This document shows, in pieces, positions 32,418 to 43,004 of a stretch of DNA of 64,000 bases. The notes under the pieces are model-generated. The model saw only the letters and a program-made list of their open reading frames with translations. It was not told where the DNA came from and did not search any database. Position numbers and translations under genes: made by a program. Location of the stretch: NCBI GenBank assembly GCA_004001285.1, contig AP018697.1, positions 1,364,001 through 1,428,000 on the forward strand, in the 5' to 3' direction. Within the stretch, counting starts at the first letter, position 1. The number at the start of each line of letters is the position of its first letter. Source of the stretch: Arthrobacter sp. MN05-02. GTDB lineage: Bacteria; Actinomycetota; Actinomycetes; Actinomycetales; Micrococcaceae.

Positions 32418-33005
32418 GTGAGTCCGAAGGGTGACGCCGGCAAGGCATCCAGCCCGGCAGGCGCTGGTGTCCCGCCGAGCGCCCAGGGCCTACTGTTCAC
32501 GGAAGACCTCCCCGTCCTCGACGAAGACGCCGGATACCGCGGCCCCACCGCCTGCAAGGCCGCAGGCATCACCTACCGGCAACTCGACTACTGGGCGCGC
32601 ACCGGGCTCGTGGAACCCGCCGTCCGCGGGGCTTCCGGATCCGGCACGCAACGCCTCTACGGATTCCGCGACATCCTCGTCCTCAAGGTGGTCAAGCGCC
32701 TGCTGGACACCGGGGTGTCCCTCCAACAGATCCGCACCGCCGTCGAACACCTCCGTGAGCGGGGCGTGGAGGACCTCGCGCAGATCACACTGATGAGCGA
32801 CGGTGCGAGCGTCTACGAGTGCACCTCCGCCGACGAGGTCATCGACCTCGTGCAGGGCGGACAGGGCGTCTTCGGTATCGCCGTCGGCCGTGTGTGGCGC
32901 GAGGTCGAAGGAAGCCTCGCGGCCCTTCCGAGCGAGCATGCTCCCGATCAGGAGTACCCCGGTGACGAACTCAGCAAGCGCCGGGCGACGCGCAAGATCA
33001 GCTGA
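32418..33005 (+). CDS. MerR-family regulator (Rv1830 type)
   Basis: A 195-residue protein. The helix-turn-helix is in GPTACKAAGITYRQLDYW with wing ARTGLVEPAVR and QRLYGFRDILVLKVVKRLLD, and the C-terminus has helical segments without Cys. Its N-terminal about 45 residues are flexible. GTG at 32418 has GAGGAGG 7 bases upstream. Rv1830-type regulators sit next to the gcvH-garA group, but targets are not known here. Confidence 0.9.
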   Translation: MSPKGDAGKASSPAGAGVPPSAQGLLFTEDLPVLDEDAGYRGPTACKAAGITYRQLDYWARTGLVEPAVRGASGSGTQRLYGFRDILVLKVVKRLLDTGVSLQQIRTAVEHLRERGVEDLAQITLMSDGASVYECTSADEVIDLVQGGQGVFGIAVGRVWREVEGSLAALPSEHAPDQEYPGDELSKRRATRKIS

Positions 33006-33008
33006 TAC

Positions 33009-33023
33009 GGCTGCGACGCAGCC
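33009..33023. terminator. Hairpin between convergent MerR and ParA genes
   Basis: GGCTGC-GAC-GCAGCC, six-base stem, 3 bases after the MerR stop. Weak, but the placement between convergent genes suits termination. Confidence 0.4.
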
Positions 33024-33105
33024 CGGCTCCGCTCAGCACGGCTTCGACGCAGGCTGCTCCGTACGCCTTGCGCAGCGGCGGGCACCCGCTGCGGAATCCC
33101 TCGGA

Positions 33106-33942
33106 TCAGCGATCAGCGCTGCGGCTCCGCATCCTGCCTGAATCGACGACGCTCTTCAGGAGGTCGTCGAAGTAGCCCGATGCCTGGCGTGCCGAGTTCC
33201 CCGGCCAGTGGTGGACCGAGTGGGCGGCACCCTGGATCTGCTGCCAGTTCGCCTGCTCGGGGATCGTGGGTTCCAGCAGCAGGCCACCGAACATCTGCCG
33301 CATCTCGCGGAGCCGGAACGTGTGCTCGTCCGACGTCGAGCGCACCCGGTTCGCGACGATGCCCGCGGTCTTGAGGTCGGGCGCGAACTCGCGGCGGAAG
33401 AGCTCGAGGGCCCGCATGGTGCGCTCGGTCCCCGCGACGGAGAACAGGCCCGGCTCTGCCACCAGCAGCACCTTGTTGCTGGCGGTCCACGCGATGCGCG
33501 TCAGTCCGTTGAGGGACGGCGGGCAGTCGATCAGCACCAGGCTGTAGCCCTCCACGCGGGAGAGGAGCGTCGCCAGTCGGCGCTGGTCACGGCGCCCGAG
33601 GTCCGGACGGTCGTAGATCCCGGAATAGGCGGATCCCATGGCGACGTCGAGCGTGGATGCACGCGCTCTCGAATGTCGGGCCGCAGTCGCCACCCAGCCG
33701 CTGGGGACCGTGTTGCCGGCGAGGTCGCCGCGCCGCGCGTTCTTCAGCAGGCGCCCGATGTCGGTCTGGTCCGACGGTTTCACGCCGAGGGCCGTGGTCG
33801 CATCCGCGTGCGGATCGAGGTCGACGACGAGCGTCGGGATGCCGGCTGCAAGTGCGGCCGATGCCAACCCCGTGGTGACCGACGTCTTTCCCACGCCGCC
33901 CTTGAGGCTGCTGATGCTCACTACCTGCACGTTCGAACCCAC
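33106..33942 (-). CDS. Orphan ParA/MinD-like ATPase
   Basis: A 278-residue ParA-family ATPase. Walker A SSLKGGVGKTSVTTGLA is near the start, then VVDLDPHADATTALG, and Walker B LIDCPPSLNGL. The C-terminus has an ARQASGYFDDLLK helix. No parB or other partner gene is adjacent, and it lies between regulators and pyc, facing away from pyc. It could place a cargo such as a polar protein (inference). The preferred start is GTG at 33942; GTG at 33930 is also possible. Confidence 0.88.
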   Translation of the reverse strand: MGSNVQVVSISSLKGGVGKTSVTTGLASAALAAGIPTLVVDLDPHADATTALGVKPSDQTDIGRLLKNARRGDLAGNTVPSGWVATAARHSRARASTLDVAMGSAYSGIYDRPDLGRRDQRRLATLLSRVEGYSLVLIDCPPSLNGLTRIAWTASNKVLLVAEPGLFSVAGTERTMRALELFRREFAPDLKTAGIVANRVRSTSDEHTFRLREMRQMFGGLLLEPTIPEQANWQQIQGAAHSVHHWPGNSARQASGYFDDLLKSVVDSGRMRSRSADR

Positions 33943-34109
33943 ACCTATCCGGAGCCGCCGAGGAGGAAGGCGGCTCGCTCTTGATCCCCGTCCATCATAG
34001 GGTGACCCCGCCCGACGCCCGGAACGGCGGCGATGCGCACCGCCGGAACGACGACGCCGCGTCCATTTCGTGCCGTGTCGGGGCCCCTCGACGTGGCGGA
34101 CGTGCCGGG

Positions 34110-34115
34110 TAGGAT
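34110..34115 (+). promoter_or_regulatory. Possible -10 box (TAGGAT) of pyc
   Basis: TAGGAT lies 44 bases before the pyc ATG, with TCGACG as a weak -35 about 16 bases further up. The 217-base gap also holds the divergent parA promoter. Confidence 0.4.
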
Positions 34116-34159
34116 CAGTCCAGCGTGAGGAACCCGACCGGCAAGGATGCAGGAGCACG

Positions 34160-37100
34160 ATGTTCTCGAAGATTCTGGTAGCTAATCGTGGCGAGATCGC
34201 CATCCGTGCATTTCGGGCCGGTCATGAGGTGGGCGCGAAGACGGTGGCGGTGTTCCCGCATGAGGACCGGAACTCGATCCACCGGCAGAAGGCCGACGAG
34301 GCGTACCTGATCGGTGAGGAAGGCCACCCGGTCCGGGCGTACCTGGATATCGAGGAGATCATCCGGGTCGCCGAGGAGGCCGGCTGTGATGCGATCTACC
34401 CGGGCTACGGGTTCCTGTCGGAGAATCCGGGCCTGGCGCGGGCGGCGGCCGCGGCGGGGATCACGTTCGTGGGCCCGCCGGCGGATGTGCTGGAACTGGC
34501 CGGGAACAAGGTCAAGGCGTTGGACGCCGCGCGTGAGGCGGGGATCCCGGTGCTGGCGTCCTCGCGGCCGAGTGCTGATGTGGACGAGCTGATTCGGGCG
34601 GCCGATGAGATCGGGTTCCCCGTGTTCGCGAAGGCCGTGGCCGGCGGTGGCGGGCGCGGGATGCGGCGGGTCGATACGCGGGAGGCGCTGCCGGAAGCGC
34701 TGGAGGCCGCGATGCGCGAGGCGCAGTCGGCGTTCGGGGATCCGACCATGTTCCTGGAGCAGGCGGTGCTGCGGCCCCGGCACATCGAGGTGCAGATCCT
34801 CGCGGACGCGCAGGGCAACGTGATGCACCTGTTCGAGCGGGATTGTTCGCTGCAGCGCCGGCATCAGAAGGTCATCGAGATCGCCCCTGCCCCGAACCTG
34901 GAGGAGGGGATCCGGCAGGCCCTGCACCGGGATGCGGTGAAGTTCGCGACCGCGCTGGGCTATGTCAACGCGGGCACGGTGGAGTTCCTGGTGGACACGG
35001 TCGGGGAACGGGCGGGCCAGCACGTGTTCATCGAGATGAACCCGCGCATCCAGGTCGAGCACACGGTCACCGAGGAGGTCACGGACGTGGATCTGGTCCA
35101 GTCCCAGCTGCGGATCGCGGCCGGGGAAACCCTGGCGGACCTGGGCTTGTCGCAGGACACGGTGAGCCTGCGCGGGGCTGCCCTGCAGTCCCGGATCACC
35201 ACGGAGGATCCCGCGAACGGGTTCCGCCGGACGTGGGACGGATCTCCGCGTACCGGTCCGCCGGCGGCGCCGGGGTACGCCTGGACGGCGGGACGGTGTA
35301 TGCGGGGGCGGAGATCAGCCCGCACTTCGACTCGATGCTGGTGAAGCTCACCTGCCGGGGTCGGGACTACCCGGCAGCGGTCACCCGGGCTCGGCGTGCG
35401 TTGGCCGAGTTCCGGGTCCGCGGTGTCTCCACGAACATCTCCTTCCTGCAGGCGGTCCTGGATGATCCGGACTTCCTCGCCGGGAATGTCGCGACGTCGT
35501 TCATCGACGAACGTCCCCGAGCTGCTCACCGCCCGCATCCCGGCGGACCGCGGCACGAAACTGCTGACCTGGCTCGCGGACGTCACCGTGAACCAGCCCA
35601 ACGGTGCCCGCCCCGCGCACCTCGACCCGCGGGAGAAACTCCCCGAACTGCCTGGATCATCTGCCCTGCCCGACACCAGCACGACCAGCGCCGACGCCAC
35701 GTCCAGCGGCGTCGCGGGTGCTGCTGGTGGTTCTGGTGTGGTGGGGAGCCGGCGGCGGTTGCTGGAGCTGGGGCCGGAAGGTTTCGCGCGGGCGTTGCGG
35801 GAGCAGACCGCGGTCGCCGTCACGGACACGACGTTCCGCGACGCGCACCAGTCGCTGCTCGCCACCCGGGTACGGACCCGGGACCTGGTCGCGGCCGGTG
35901 CGTCGGTGTCGGCCCTGACCCCGGAGCTCCTCTCGGTCGAGGCCTGGGGAGGCGCCACGTACGACGTGACGCTGCGGTTCCTGGGGGAGGACCCGTGGGA
36001 GCGCCTGGACGCGCTGCGCCGCCAGATCCCGGACATCTGCCTGCAGATGCTGCTGCGGGGCCGGAACACCGTCGGCTACACCCCCTACCCCGAAGCCGTC
36101 ACCACCGCCTTCGTGACCGAGGCGGCGGCGTCGGGGCATCGACATCTTCCGGATCTTCGACGCCCTGAACGACGTGTCCCAGATGGAACCGGCGATCCGC
36201 GCGGTCCGGGACACCGGCACCGCTGTCGCCGAAGTCGCCCTCTGCTACACGGCGGACATGCTCGATCCGGCCGAGACCCTCTACACCCTGGACTACTACC
36301 TCGACCTCGCCCAGCGCATCGTGGACGCGGGCGCGCACATCCTGGCCATCAAGGACATGGCCGGGCTCCTGCGCCCGCCGCGGCCGCGCAACTGGTGGCC
36401 GCGCTGCGGGAACGCTTCGATCTGCCGGTGCACCTGCACACCCACGACACCGCCGGAGGCCAGCTCGCCACGCTGCTGGCCGCGGTCGACGCCGGAGTGG
36501 ACGCCGTGGACGTGGCCAGCGCGCCCCTGGCCGGGACCACCAGCCAACCCTCTGCCTCGGCTTTGGTCGCGGCCCTGGCCCACACACCCCGGGACACGGG
36601 CCTGGACCTGGATGCCGTATGCGCGCTGGAGCCGTACTGGGAGGCCGTGCGGCGCATCTATGCCCCGTTTGAGTCCGGGCTGCCCGGCCCCACGGGACGG
36701 GTCTACCGGCACGAGATCCCGGGAGGCCAGCTCTCCAACCTCAAGCAGCAGGCCATCGCCCTCGGACTCGGGGAACGCTTCGAGGCCATCGAGGACATGT
36801 ACACCGCAGCGGACAGGATCTTGGGCAGGCTCGTGAAAGTCACCCCGTCCTCCAAGGTCGTTGGCGACCTCGCCCTGGCCCTGGTCGGTTCCGACGCCGA
36901 CCCGGCCGCGTTCGAGCAGGACCCGCAGGACTACGACATCCCCGACTCGGTCATCGGGTTCCTCAACGGGGACCTCGGCAACCCACCCGGCGGCTGGCCC
37001 GAACCCTTCCGCACCAAGGCCCTGACCGGACGCGAACTCAAACCCCGCGACGCACACATCACCGCCGACGACGAAACACGACTCAAGGGTTCCTCGACGG

Positions 37101-37635
37101 AACGCCGGCAGGCCCTGAACCGCCTGCTCTTCGCCGGACCCACCAAGGACTTCCAGACCACGAGGGACACGTACGGGGACGTATCCGTGCTCGGCACCGC
37201 GGACTACCTCTACGGGCTGCAACCGGGCACCGAGCACGTCATCGAACTCGATCGGGGGGGGTCCGGCTCATCGCGACCCTCGAAGCCGTGTCCGACCCCG
37301 ACGAAAAAGGCATGCGCACCGTCATGTGCACCCTCAACGGTCAGATGCGCCCCGTAGCCATCCGCGACAAGAACGCCACCAGCGACGTGAAGGCCGCCGA
37401 GAAAGCCGACCCCGCAACCCCCGGCCACATCCCCGCACCCTTCGCCGGATCCGTCACCATCACCCTCACCGAAGGCCAGACAGTCCAGGCGGGCGATACC
37501 GTCGCCACCATCGAGGCCATGAAGATGGAAGCCAACATCACCACGCCCGTCACCGGCACCATCAGCCGCACCACCTTCACCGGCACCCAACCCGCACAGG
37601 GCGGAGACCTCCTCCTCGCCATCACCCCCGCCTGA
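34160..37635 (+). CDS. pyc: Pyruvate carboxylase (five frameshifts in this sequence)
   Basis: About 1157 residues after repair, normal for the family. The biotin carboxylase domain (1-450) opens with KILVANRGEIAIRAFRAG and has the ATP loop AVAGGGGRGMR. The carboxyltransferase domain carries TDTTFRDAHQSLLATRVRT near residue 560. The biotin Lys is in IEAMKMEANI near the end. It makes oxaloacetate from pyruvate. Breaks: one base lost near 35228, an extra C at 35515-35518, an extra G at 36133-36136, one base lost near 36378, and two extra G in the eight-G run 37254-37261. Each half resumes in the right frame, so the gene is probably whole in the organism. SD GGAGC lies before ATG 34160. Confidence 0.9.
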
Positions 37636-37721
37636 CGCGACCGGACGGACGGAGGCGGACGGGGGCTCGAGGAGTGCGCCGGAGGGTGCAAGCCGCGACC
37701 CGGTGCCGTCCCGGGCGCAGC

Positions 37722-37727
37722 TAGACT
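37722..37727 (+). promoter_or_regulatory. Probable -10 box (TAGACT) of mtr, leaderless
   Basis: TAGACT ends 7 bases before the GTG at 37735 and there is no SD, so the transcript probably starts at the codon. Confidence 0.55.
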
Positions 37728-37734
37728 GCGTCGT

Positions 37735-39139
37735 GTGACCCACTACGACCTCGCCATCATCGGCTCCGGCTCCGGCAATACGCTCATCTCGCCGGAGTGG
37801 GATGACCGGAAGGTCGTCCTCGTCGATGGCGGTGTCTTCGGCGGCACGTGCCTCAATGTGGGCTGCATCCCCACCAAGATGTACGTCTATCCGGCCCAGC
37901 TGGCCGGGGTGGTCGGGGAGTCCTCGCGCCTCGGCGTGGACCTCACCCTCGACCGCGTGCGCTGGAGCGACATCCGGGACAGGATCTTCACCCGGATCGA
38001 CGCCATCTCCCGGGGCGGGAGGGCCTACCGCGCCGACGAACTCGAGAACGTGACGCTCATCGAGGAGTACGTGCGGCTGACCGGGGGAGAAATCGTTCGA
38101 GACGGCATCGGGCGACGTGGTCACCGCCGACCAGGTGGTCATCGCCGCGGGCTCCCGCGCCGTCCTGCCCGAGATCCCCGGCATCTCCCTGCCGCAGGTG
38201 CACACGTCGGATACGGTGATGCGCCTCGAGGACCGGCCCCGGCGCCTGCTGATCGTGGGCGGCGGGTACATCGCAGCGGAGTTCGCCCACGTCTTCGGCT
38301 CCTTCGGGACCGAGGTGACCATCGCCGTCCGTTCCGGGAGCATGCTGCGGCAGCTCGACGAGACCGTCTCCGAGGCGTTCACCGGGCACGCGGCGCGGCA
38401 GTGGGACCTCCGGCTGGACACCGATGTCACCGGGATCGCCGCCAATGACGACGGCAGCGTGACGGCGCGCCTCAGCGGAGCCGACGGAGCCGTGGACCTC
38501 GAGGTCGATGTCGTCCTCATGGCCGTGGGGCGCACCCCGAACACGGACAGGCTCGGCGCGGCGGACGCCGGCCTGGACCTGCACGACGACGGGCGCCTCG
38601 CGGTCGACGAGTACCAGCGGGTGCTGCGCGACGGGCGGCCGGTCGAGGGGTTGTGGTCCCTGGGTGACGTGAGCAGCGACCACCAGCTCAAGCACGTGGC
38701 GAACCACGAGGCGAGGATCGTCGCCCATAATCTGCTGCATCCGGAGGCCCTGCGCGCGAGCGACCACCGCTTCGTGCCGTCCGCGGTGTTCTCCCACCCG
38801 CAGGCCGCCTCGGTGGGCATGACGGAGGAGGAGGCGCTCCTCCATGCCGAGGCATCGGGCACCACGATCGTGACGGCTGTGCAGCACTACGGGTCGACGG
38901 CGTACGGGTGGGCCATGGAGGACACCCAGGGGTTCGCGAAGATCATCGCCGAGAGGTCGACAGGCCGGATCCTCGGTGCGCACATCCTCGGCCATGAAGC
39001 ATCCATGCTCGTCCAGCCCCTGATCCAGGCCATGTCCTTCGGCCTCGATGCCCACGCGATGGCGCGCGGACAGTACTGGATCCATCCCGCGCTCACCGAG
39101 GTGGTCGAGAACGCGCTGCTGAACCTCGCGCTCGACTGA
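37735..39139 (+). CDS. mtr: Mycothione reductase (one frameshift)
   Basis: About 467 residues after repair. A flavoprotein disulfide reductase that reduces oxidised mycothiol with NADPH. The FAD site is LAIIGSGSGN, the redox pair is in GGTCLNVGCIPTKM (CxxxxC), the NADPH site is LLIVGGGYIAAEFAHV, and the C-terminal active-site His-Glu is in WIHPALTEVVENAL. An extra G in the five-G run 38083-38087 breaks the frame. The FAD fold and GCIPTKM, rather than lipoamide-type sequence, fit Mtr. Mycothiol use supports an actinobacterial origin. Confidence 0.9.
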
Positions 39140-39180
39140 GGCGACCGTCCCCCCGCAGGGTCTGCGGAGGGACGGTCGCC
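39140..39180. terminator. Bidirectional terminator between mtr and acyl-CoA ligase
   Basis: A perfect eleven-base outer stem (GGCGACCGTCC with GGACGGTCGCC) plus an inner CCGCAG/CTGCGG stem fills the whole gap between the convergent genes. Confidence 0.85.
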
Positions 39181-40988
39181 TAGACCTTGGCGGTCGAGTA
39201 GATCGACTCGACGACGTCCGAGTAGTCCTTGAGGACCTGTGCGCGCTTGATCTTGAGGGACGGGGTCAGGTGGCCGGTCGTCTCTGTGAAGTCGGTCGGC
39301 ACGATCCGGAACACCTTGATGGCTTCGGCCCGGGACACCGTCGTGTTGGCCGCGTCCACGAGCTCCTGGATCTCGGTGAGCACCGCCGGATGTTCCGAGG
39401 CCTCCGCCATCGTGGTGCCGGCGGGGAGCTGGTGCCGCTCGAGCCAGCCGGGCAGGGCTTCCTCGTCGAGGGTGATGAGCGCCGAGATGAAGGGACGCTG
39501 GTCGCCGAGAACGACGCACTGGGAGACCAGGGCGTTCGCGCGGATGGCGTCCTCCAGTATCGCGGGGATGACGTTCTTCCCGCTGGCCGTCACGATGATC
39601 TCCTTCTTGCGGCCCGTGATGCGCAGGAAACCGTCGTCGTCCAGTTCGCCGATGTCGCCGGTACGGAACCAGCCGTCGACGAAGGCCTCGTCGGTGAGCT
39701 CCGGGCGGTTGAAGTAGCCCTTCATGACGCAGACACCCTGGGTGAGGATCTCGCCGTCGTCCGCGATCCTCACGGCGTTGCCCGGAAGCGGGGCTCCGAC
39801 GGTGCCGATCTTGATGCGCTTGGGGGTGTTCACGGTGATGGGCGCCGTGGTCTCCGTCAGGCCGTAGCCCTCGAGCACCATCAGCCCGATGCCGTGGAAG
39901 AAGTGGCCGAGCCGGTCACCCAGCGGAGCACCGCCGGAGACCGCGTGCTGCACGCGGCCACCCATCGCGGTGCGGATCTTGCCGTAGAGCAGTCGGTCGA
40001 ACACGGCGTGCTTGACCTTCAGGCCCAGCGGGATCCTGCCCGCCTGCTCGGCCTTCGACCAGGCGATGGCGACGTCGGCGCCGGCGTGGAAGATCTTGCC
40101 CTTGCCGCCGTCCTCCGCCTTCAGCATCGAGTTGTTGTAGACCTTCTCGAAGACGCGCGGCACGGCCAGGATGAAGGTCGGCTTGTAGCTCTGGAGATCG
40201 GGGAGCAGGTTCTTGACGTCGGGGGTGTGGGCCACGGTGGCTCCCGCCGCGACGCAGAGCACCGAGATGAACCGCGCGAAGACGTGCGCCAGGGGCAGGA
40301 ACATGATGGTCTGGCCTCCCTCGCGGGCCACTTCGGGCAGAGCTGCCGCGGCGTTCTCTGAGAGTTCCACGAAGTTGCCGTGCGTCAGTTCGCAGCCCTT
40401 CGGCTTCCCCGTGGTGCCGGAGGTGTAGATGATGGTCGCGACGTCGTCGAGCCCTGCATAGGCACGGCGGTCGGACAGCGTCTGCTCGTCCGTGCCGACC
40501 CCGGCGGTGCGCAGGGTGTCCAGTCCGTCGCCGTCGAACTGCCAGACGTGCTGCAGGGACGCGATCCCCTCCAGCGCCACCGCCTCGCGCACCACGTCCT
40601 CGTGGCGGGCGGACTCGACGAAGGCGCCGACCGCTCCGGAGTCGCTGAGGATCCAGGCGACCTGCACAGGGGAGGAGGTCTCGTAGACCGGGACGGAGAC
40701 GGCGCCGGCGAACCAGATGGCGAAGTCCGCCAGCGACCACTCGTAGCGGGTGCGGGCCATGATGGCCACACGGTCTCCGGGCTGCACGCCCGAGGCGATG
40801 AGGCCCTTCGCGACGTCCTCCACCTGGCGGCGGAACTCCGTGGCCCGGATGTCCGTCCACTCGCCCGAGTCCCCCTTGACGGCGAACAGTGCCGGATTCG
40901 ACGGCTTGGCCGCCTGCCGGATCACGAGGTCCGCCGTGTTGCTCTGGCGGGGGACGTCCACGAGGACGGGAACGCTGATGTCACGCAC
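39180..40988 (-). CDS. Long-chain fatty-acid-CoA ligase (AMP-forming)
   Basis: A 602-residue adenylating enzyme. The P-loop is IIYTSGTTGKPKG near residue 195, the A5 region is VLEGYGLTETTAPITVN and the C-terminal hinge is GDIGELDDDGFLRITGRKKE. GTG at 40988 has AAGGAG 6 bases upstream. It activates fatty acids for lipid synthesis or breakdown. Its position upstream of the acyltransferase and aroG matches Rv2187 (fadD15) in mycobacteria. Confidence 0.93.
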   Translation of the reverse strand: MRDISVPVLVDVPRQSNTADLVIRQAAKPSNPALFAVKGDSGEWTDIRATEFRRQVEDVAKGLIASGVQPGDRVAIMARTRYEWSLADFAIWFAGAVSVPVYETSSPVQVAWILSDSGAVGAFVESARHEDVVREAVALEGIASLQHVWQFDGDGLDTLRTAGVGTDEQTLSDRRAYAGLDDVATIIYTSGTTGKPKGCELTHGNFVELSENAAAALPEVAREGGQTIMFLPLAHVFARFISVLCVAAGATVAHTPDVKNLLPDLQSYKPTFILAVPRVFEKVYNNSMLKAEDGGKGKIFHAGADVAIAWSKAEQAGRIPLGLKVKHAVFDRLLYGKIRTAMGGRVQHAVSGGAPLGDRLGHFFHGIGLMVLEGYGLTETTAPITVNTPKRIKIGTVGAPLPGNAVRIADDGEILTQGVCVMKGYFNRPELTDEAFVDGWFRTGDIGELDDDGFLRITGRKKEIIVTASGKNVIPAILEDAIRANALVSQCVVLGDQRPFISALITLDEEALPGWLERHQLPAGTTMAEASEHPAVLTEIQELVDAANTTVSRAEAIKVFRIVPTDFTETTGHLTPSLKIKRAQVLKDYSDVVESIYSTAKV

Positions 40989-41125
40989 GATAGCTCCTTC
41001 GATATCACCTTGACCGCGGGGTCGCTTCAGCCTATAGGTTCACCTCCCCAGATTACGGTCCAGTAATGTACGAATCGATAACGGTGGCGTGTCCGCACGC
41101 CCCGCCACGACTCCGGAGGGACCGC

Positions 41126-42212
41126 ATGCCGATTCTGCCCGAGACGGCCGGCCCCCGCGGCCGGCGCCCGCGCACCGGGTCCGGCCTCACCTGGCGTGGC
41201 AACGGTCCGCTGACCGCGAGGGCCGCGCAGCACCTTCCCCAATCCGGCGCGTCGCGGACTCGCGGTCGGCGTCGACATCGGGGGCACCAAGGTGGCCGCC
41301 GGCGTGGTGGACGTCCACGGACGGATCCTCGCCGAGGCGCGCCGCGCGACGCCGGGCCAGGACCCGCGCGCGGTGGAATCGGTGATCACGGACCTCGTGC
41401 GCGAACTGTCGCACGAGTACCGGATCCGCTCGATCGGCATCGGCGCCGCCGGATGGATGGACCTCTCCAACAGCACTGTCCTGTTCAGCCCCCACCTCGC
41501 CTGGCGCAACGAGCCGCTGCGCCGTAACCTCGAGAAGCTGCTCCGACGCAGGGTGACGGTCGTCAACGACGCCGACGCCGCAGCCTGGGCCGAGTGGCGT
41601 TTCGGTGCGGGCCGGGGGGAGTCGCGTCTGGTCTGCGTCACCCTGGGCACAGGTATCGGAGGGGCGATGATCCTGGGCGGCCGCGTGGAGCGGGGCCGAT
41701 ACGGCGTCGCCGGTGAATTCGGGCACCAGATCATCGTCCCGCAGGGTCATCGCTGCGAGTGCGGCAACCGTGGGTGCTGGGAGCAGTACGCATCCGGCAA
41801 CGCGCTGGGCCGCGAGGCCCGGGAAATCGCGGCCGCCAATTCTCCCGTGGCGCAGGCCATCATCGCCGCTGCGACCGGTGACGACGAGGCGATCACGGGC
41901 GCGCTCGTGACCCGCCTCGCGATGGAGGGTGACCCGGCGTCGCGTGAACTGGTCGACGACGTCGGGCAGTGGCTGGGCCTCGGGCTGGCCAACCTCGCGG
42001 CCGCCCTGGATCCGGGGACGTTCGTGATCGGCGGTGGTCTGAGTGCGGCGGGTGAACTCCTGCTGGATCCGGCGAGGCGTGCTTTCGGACGCAACCTGAC
42101 CGGTCGTGGATTCCGGCCCGCGGCCCGGATCGAGCGGGCGGCACTCGGTCCGGAAGCCGGCCTCATCGGCGCCGCGGACCTCTCGCGGCTGCTCTCGCGC
42201 AGCGGCACCTGA
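41126..42212 (+). CDS. ROK-family sugar kinase, probable glucokinase (frameshift near the start)
   Basis: About 361 residues after repair. The N-terminal ATP loop is VGVDIGGTKVAAGVVD, the catalytic Asp is in NDADAAAWAEW, TLGTGIGGAMILGG follows, and the ROK zinc motif is GHRCECGNRGCWEQY. An extra C in the CCCC run 41237-41240 separates the start (MPILPETAG, with GGAGG 7 bases upstream) from the kinase domain. In the broken frame the first usable start would be GTG 41292, which would lose the ATP loop. Glucose is the likely substrate, but N-acetylated sugars are possible. Confidence 0.85.
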
Positions 42213-42225
42213 ACCGCGCCGGGCG

Positions 42226-42682
42226 CTACACCTCTGCGCCGTCGTCCCCCAGGTCCCGGTGGGTGGGCAGCCTGCTGATGAGGTATCCCGCGCCCGCGAG
42301 GAACAGGGCGAGGACGCCGAGCGTGGCGGCCAGCGGTGCGTCCCGCCAGAACATGGCGAACAGCAGGAGCATGACGGGCCCGCCCGCCGCCCCGAGCCAG
42401 GCGAGGACGGTCAGCGGATCACCCGTGCCGAGCGGCGGGGGCTCCTCCGGGGTGAAGCCCTCGTCCTCCTCGGACTCCGGCGGCGCCTCGTAGTCACGCG
42501 GTCCCTCGGAGCGGAGCGGCTGGTTGCGGAAGATCGCGTCGGCACGCCTCGCCGGTCGGAGGTCGGTCAGGCCGGCATCGGACCGGCGGGTGACCGGCGG
42601 GTGTTCCCTCGAGGCGCGCCACGAGGTCCTGCCAGACGGCGTCATCGGTGGATTCGTTCGGTTCCTGACCTCGGGGGCCCAT
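42226..42682 (-). CDS. Small membrane protein, unknown function (frameshift)
   Basis: About 151 residues after repair. The N-terminus (MGPRGQEPNESTDDAVWQD, then LVARLEGTP) is in one frame and the rest in the next, with the break near 42595-42610. A middle stretch rich in Glu and Pro is followed by two membrane helices (LTVLAWLGAAGGPVMLLLFA; PLAATLGVLALFLAGAGYLI) and a short acidic tail. It is convergent with the ROK gene. No family recognised; the pattern is common for small actinobacterial membrane proteins. Confidence 0.6.
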
Positions 42683-43004
42683 ATCTCGGTACCTGCTGTC
42701 GCGTGCTGCGGCCCGGCGTCGGATGTGATCCGCCCGGCATTCTGGGATTCAGAGGGCGTGCTGGTTCAATCGTGGACATCGCGCGGCGCTACGTCAACCG
42801 CCCGCCGGCATGTCGATGCCCTTGCCGGCACCCGATGGACCGCCCGGCAGGACGCCGGCCCGGCGGACGCCCGTCCACGCCCGGCGAGGGGTTGCGGGGA
42901 GGCCTGCACGGCGTCCAGGACCACACACCCTTAGAGTAGGCTTCCACAGGAGAAAGCGGGCGGCACGCACAGCGCCGCACCGTCCATGCAGGGAGGCTGG
43001 CAGC
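42683..43004. other. Intergenic region between the small membrane protein and plsC
   Basis: 322 bases without a convincing gene on either strand; open frames here have poor codon structure. Near the right end, TAGAGT (42932-42937) and TAGGCT (42937-42942) are possible -10 boxes for plsC about 65 bases downstream. The left part presumably holds the promoter of the minus-strand gene. Confidence 0.5.

Noticed and set aside
34160..37635. pyc as a true pseudogene
   Set aside because: Five breaks would suggest decay, but there are no stop mutations or lost motifs, and essential genes nearby show the same kind of breaks. Sequence error is more likely; left open in the findings.
42683..43004. A possible small gene before plsC
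   Set aside because: Frames on both strands have poor codon pattern and no RBS.
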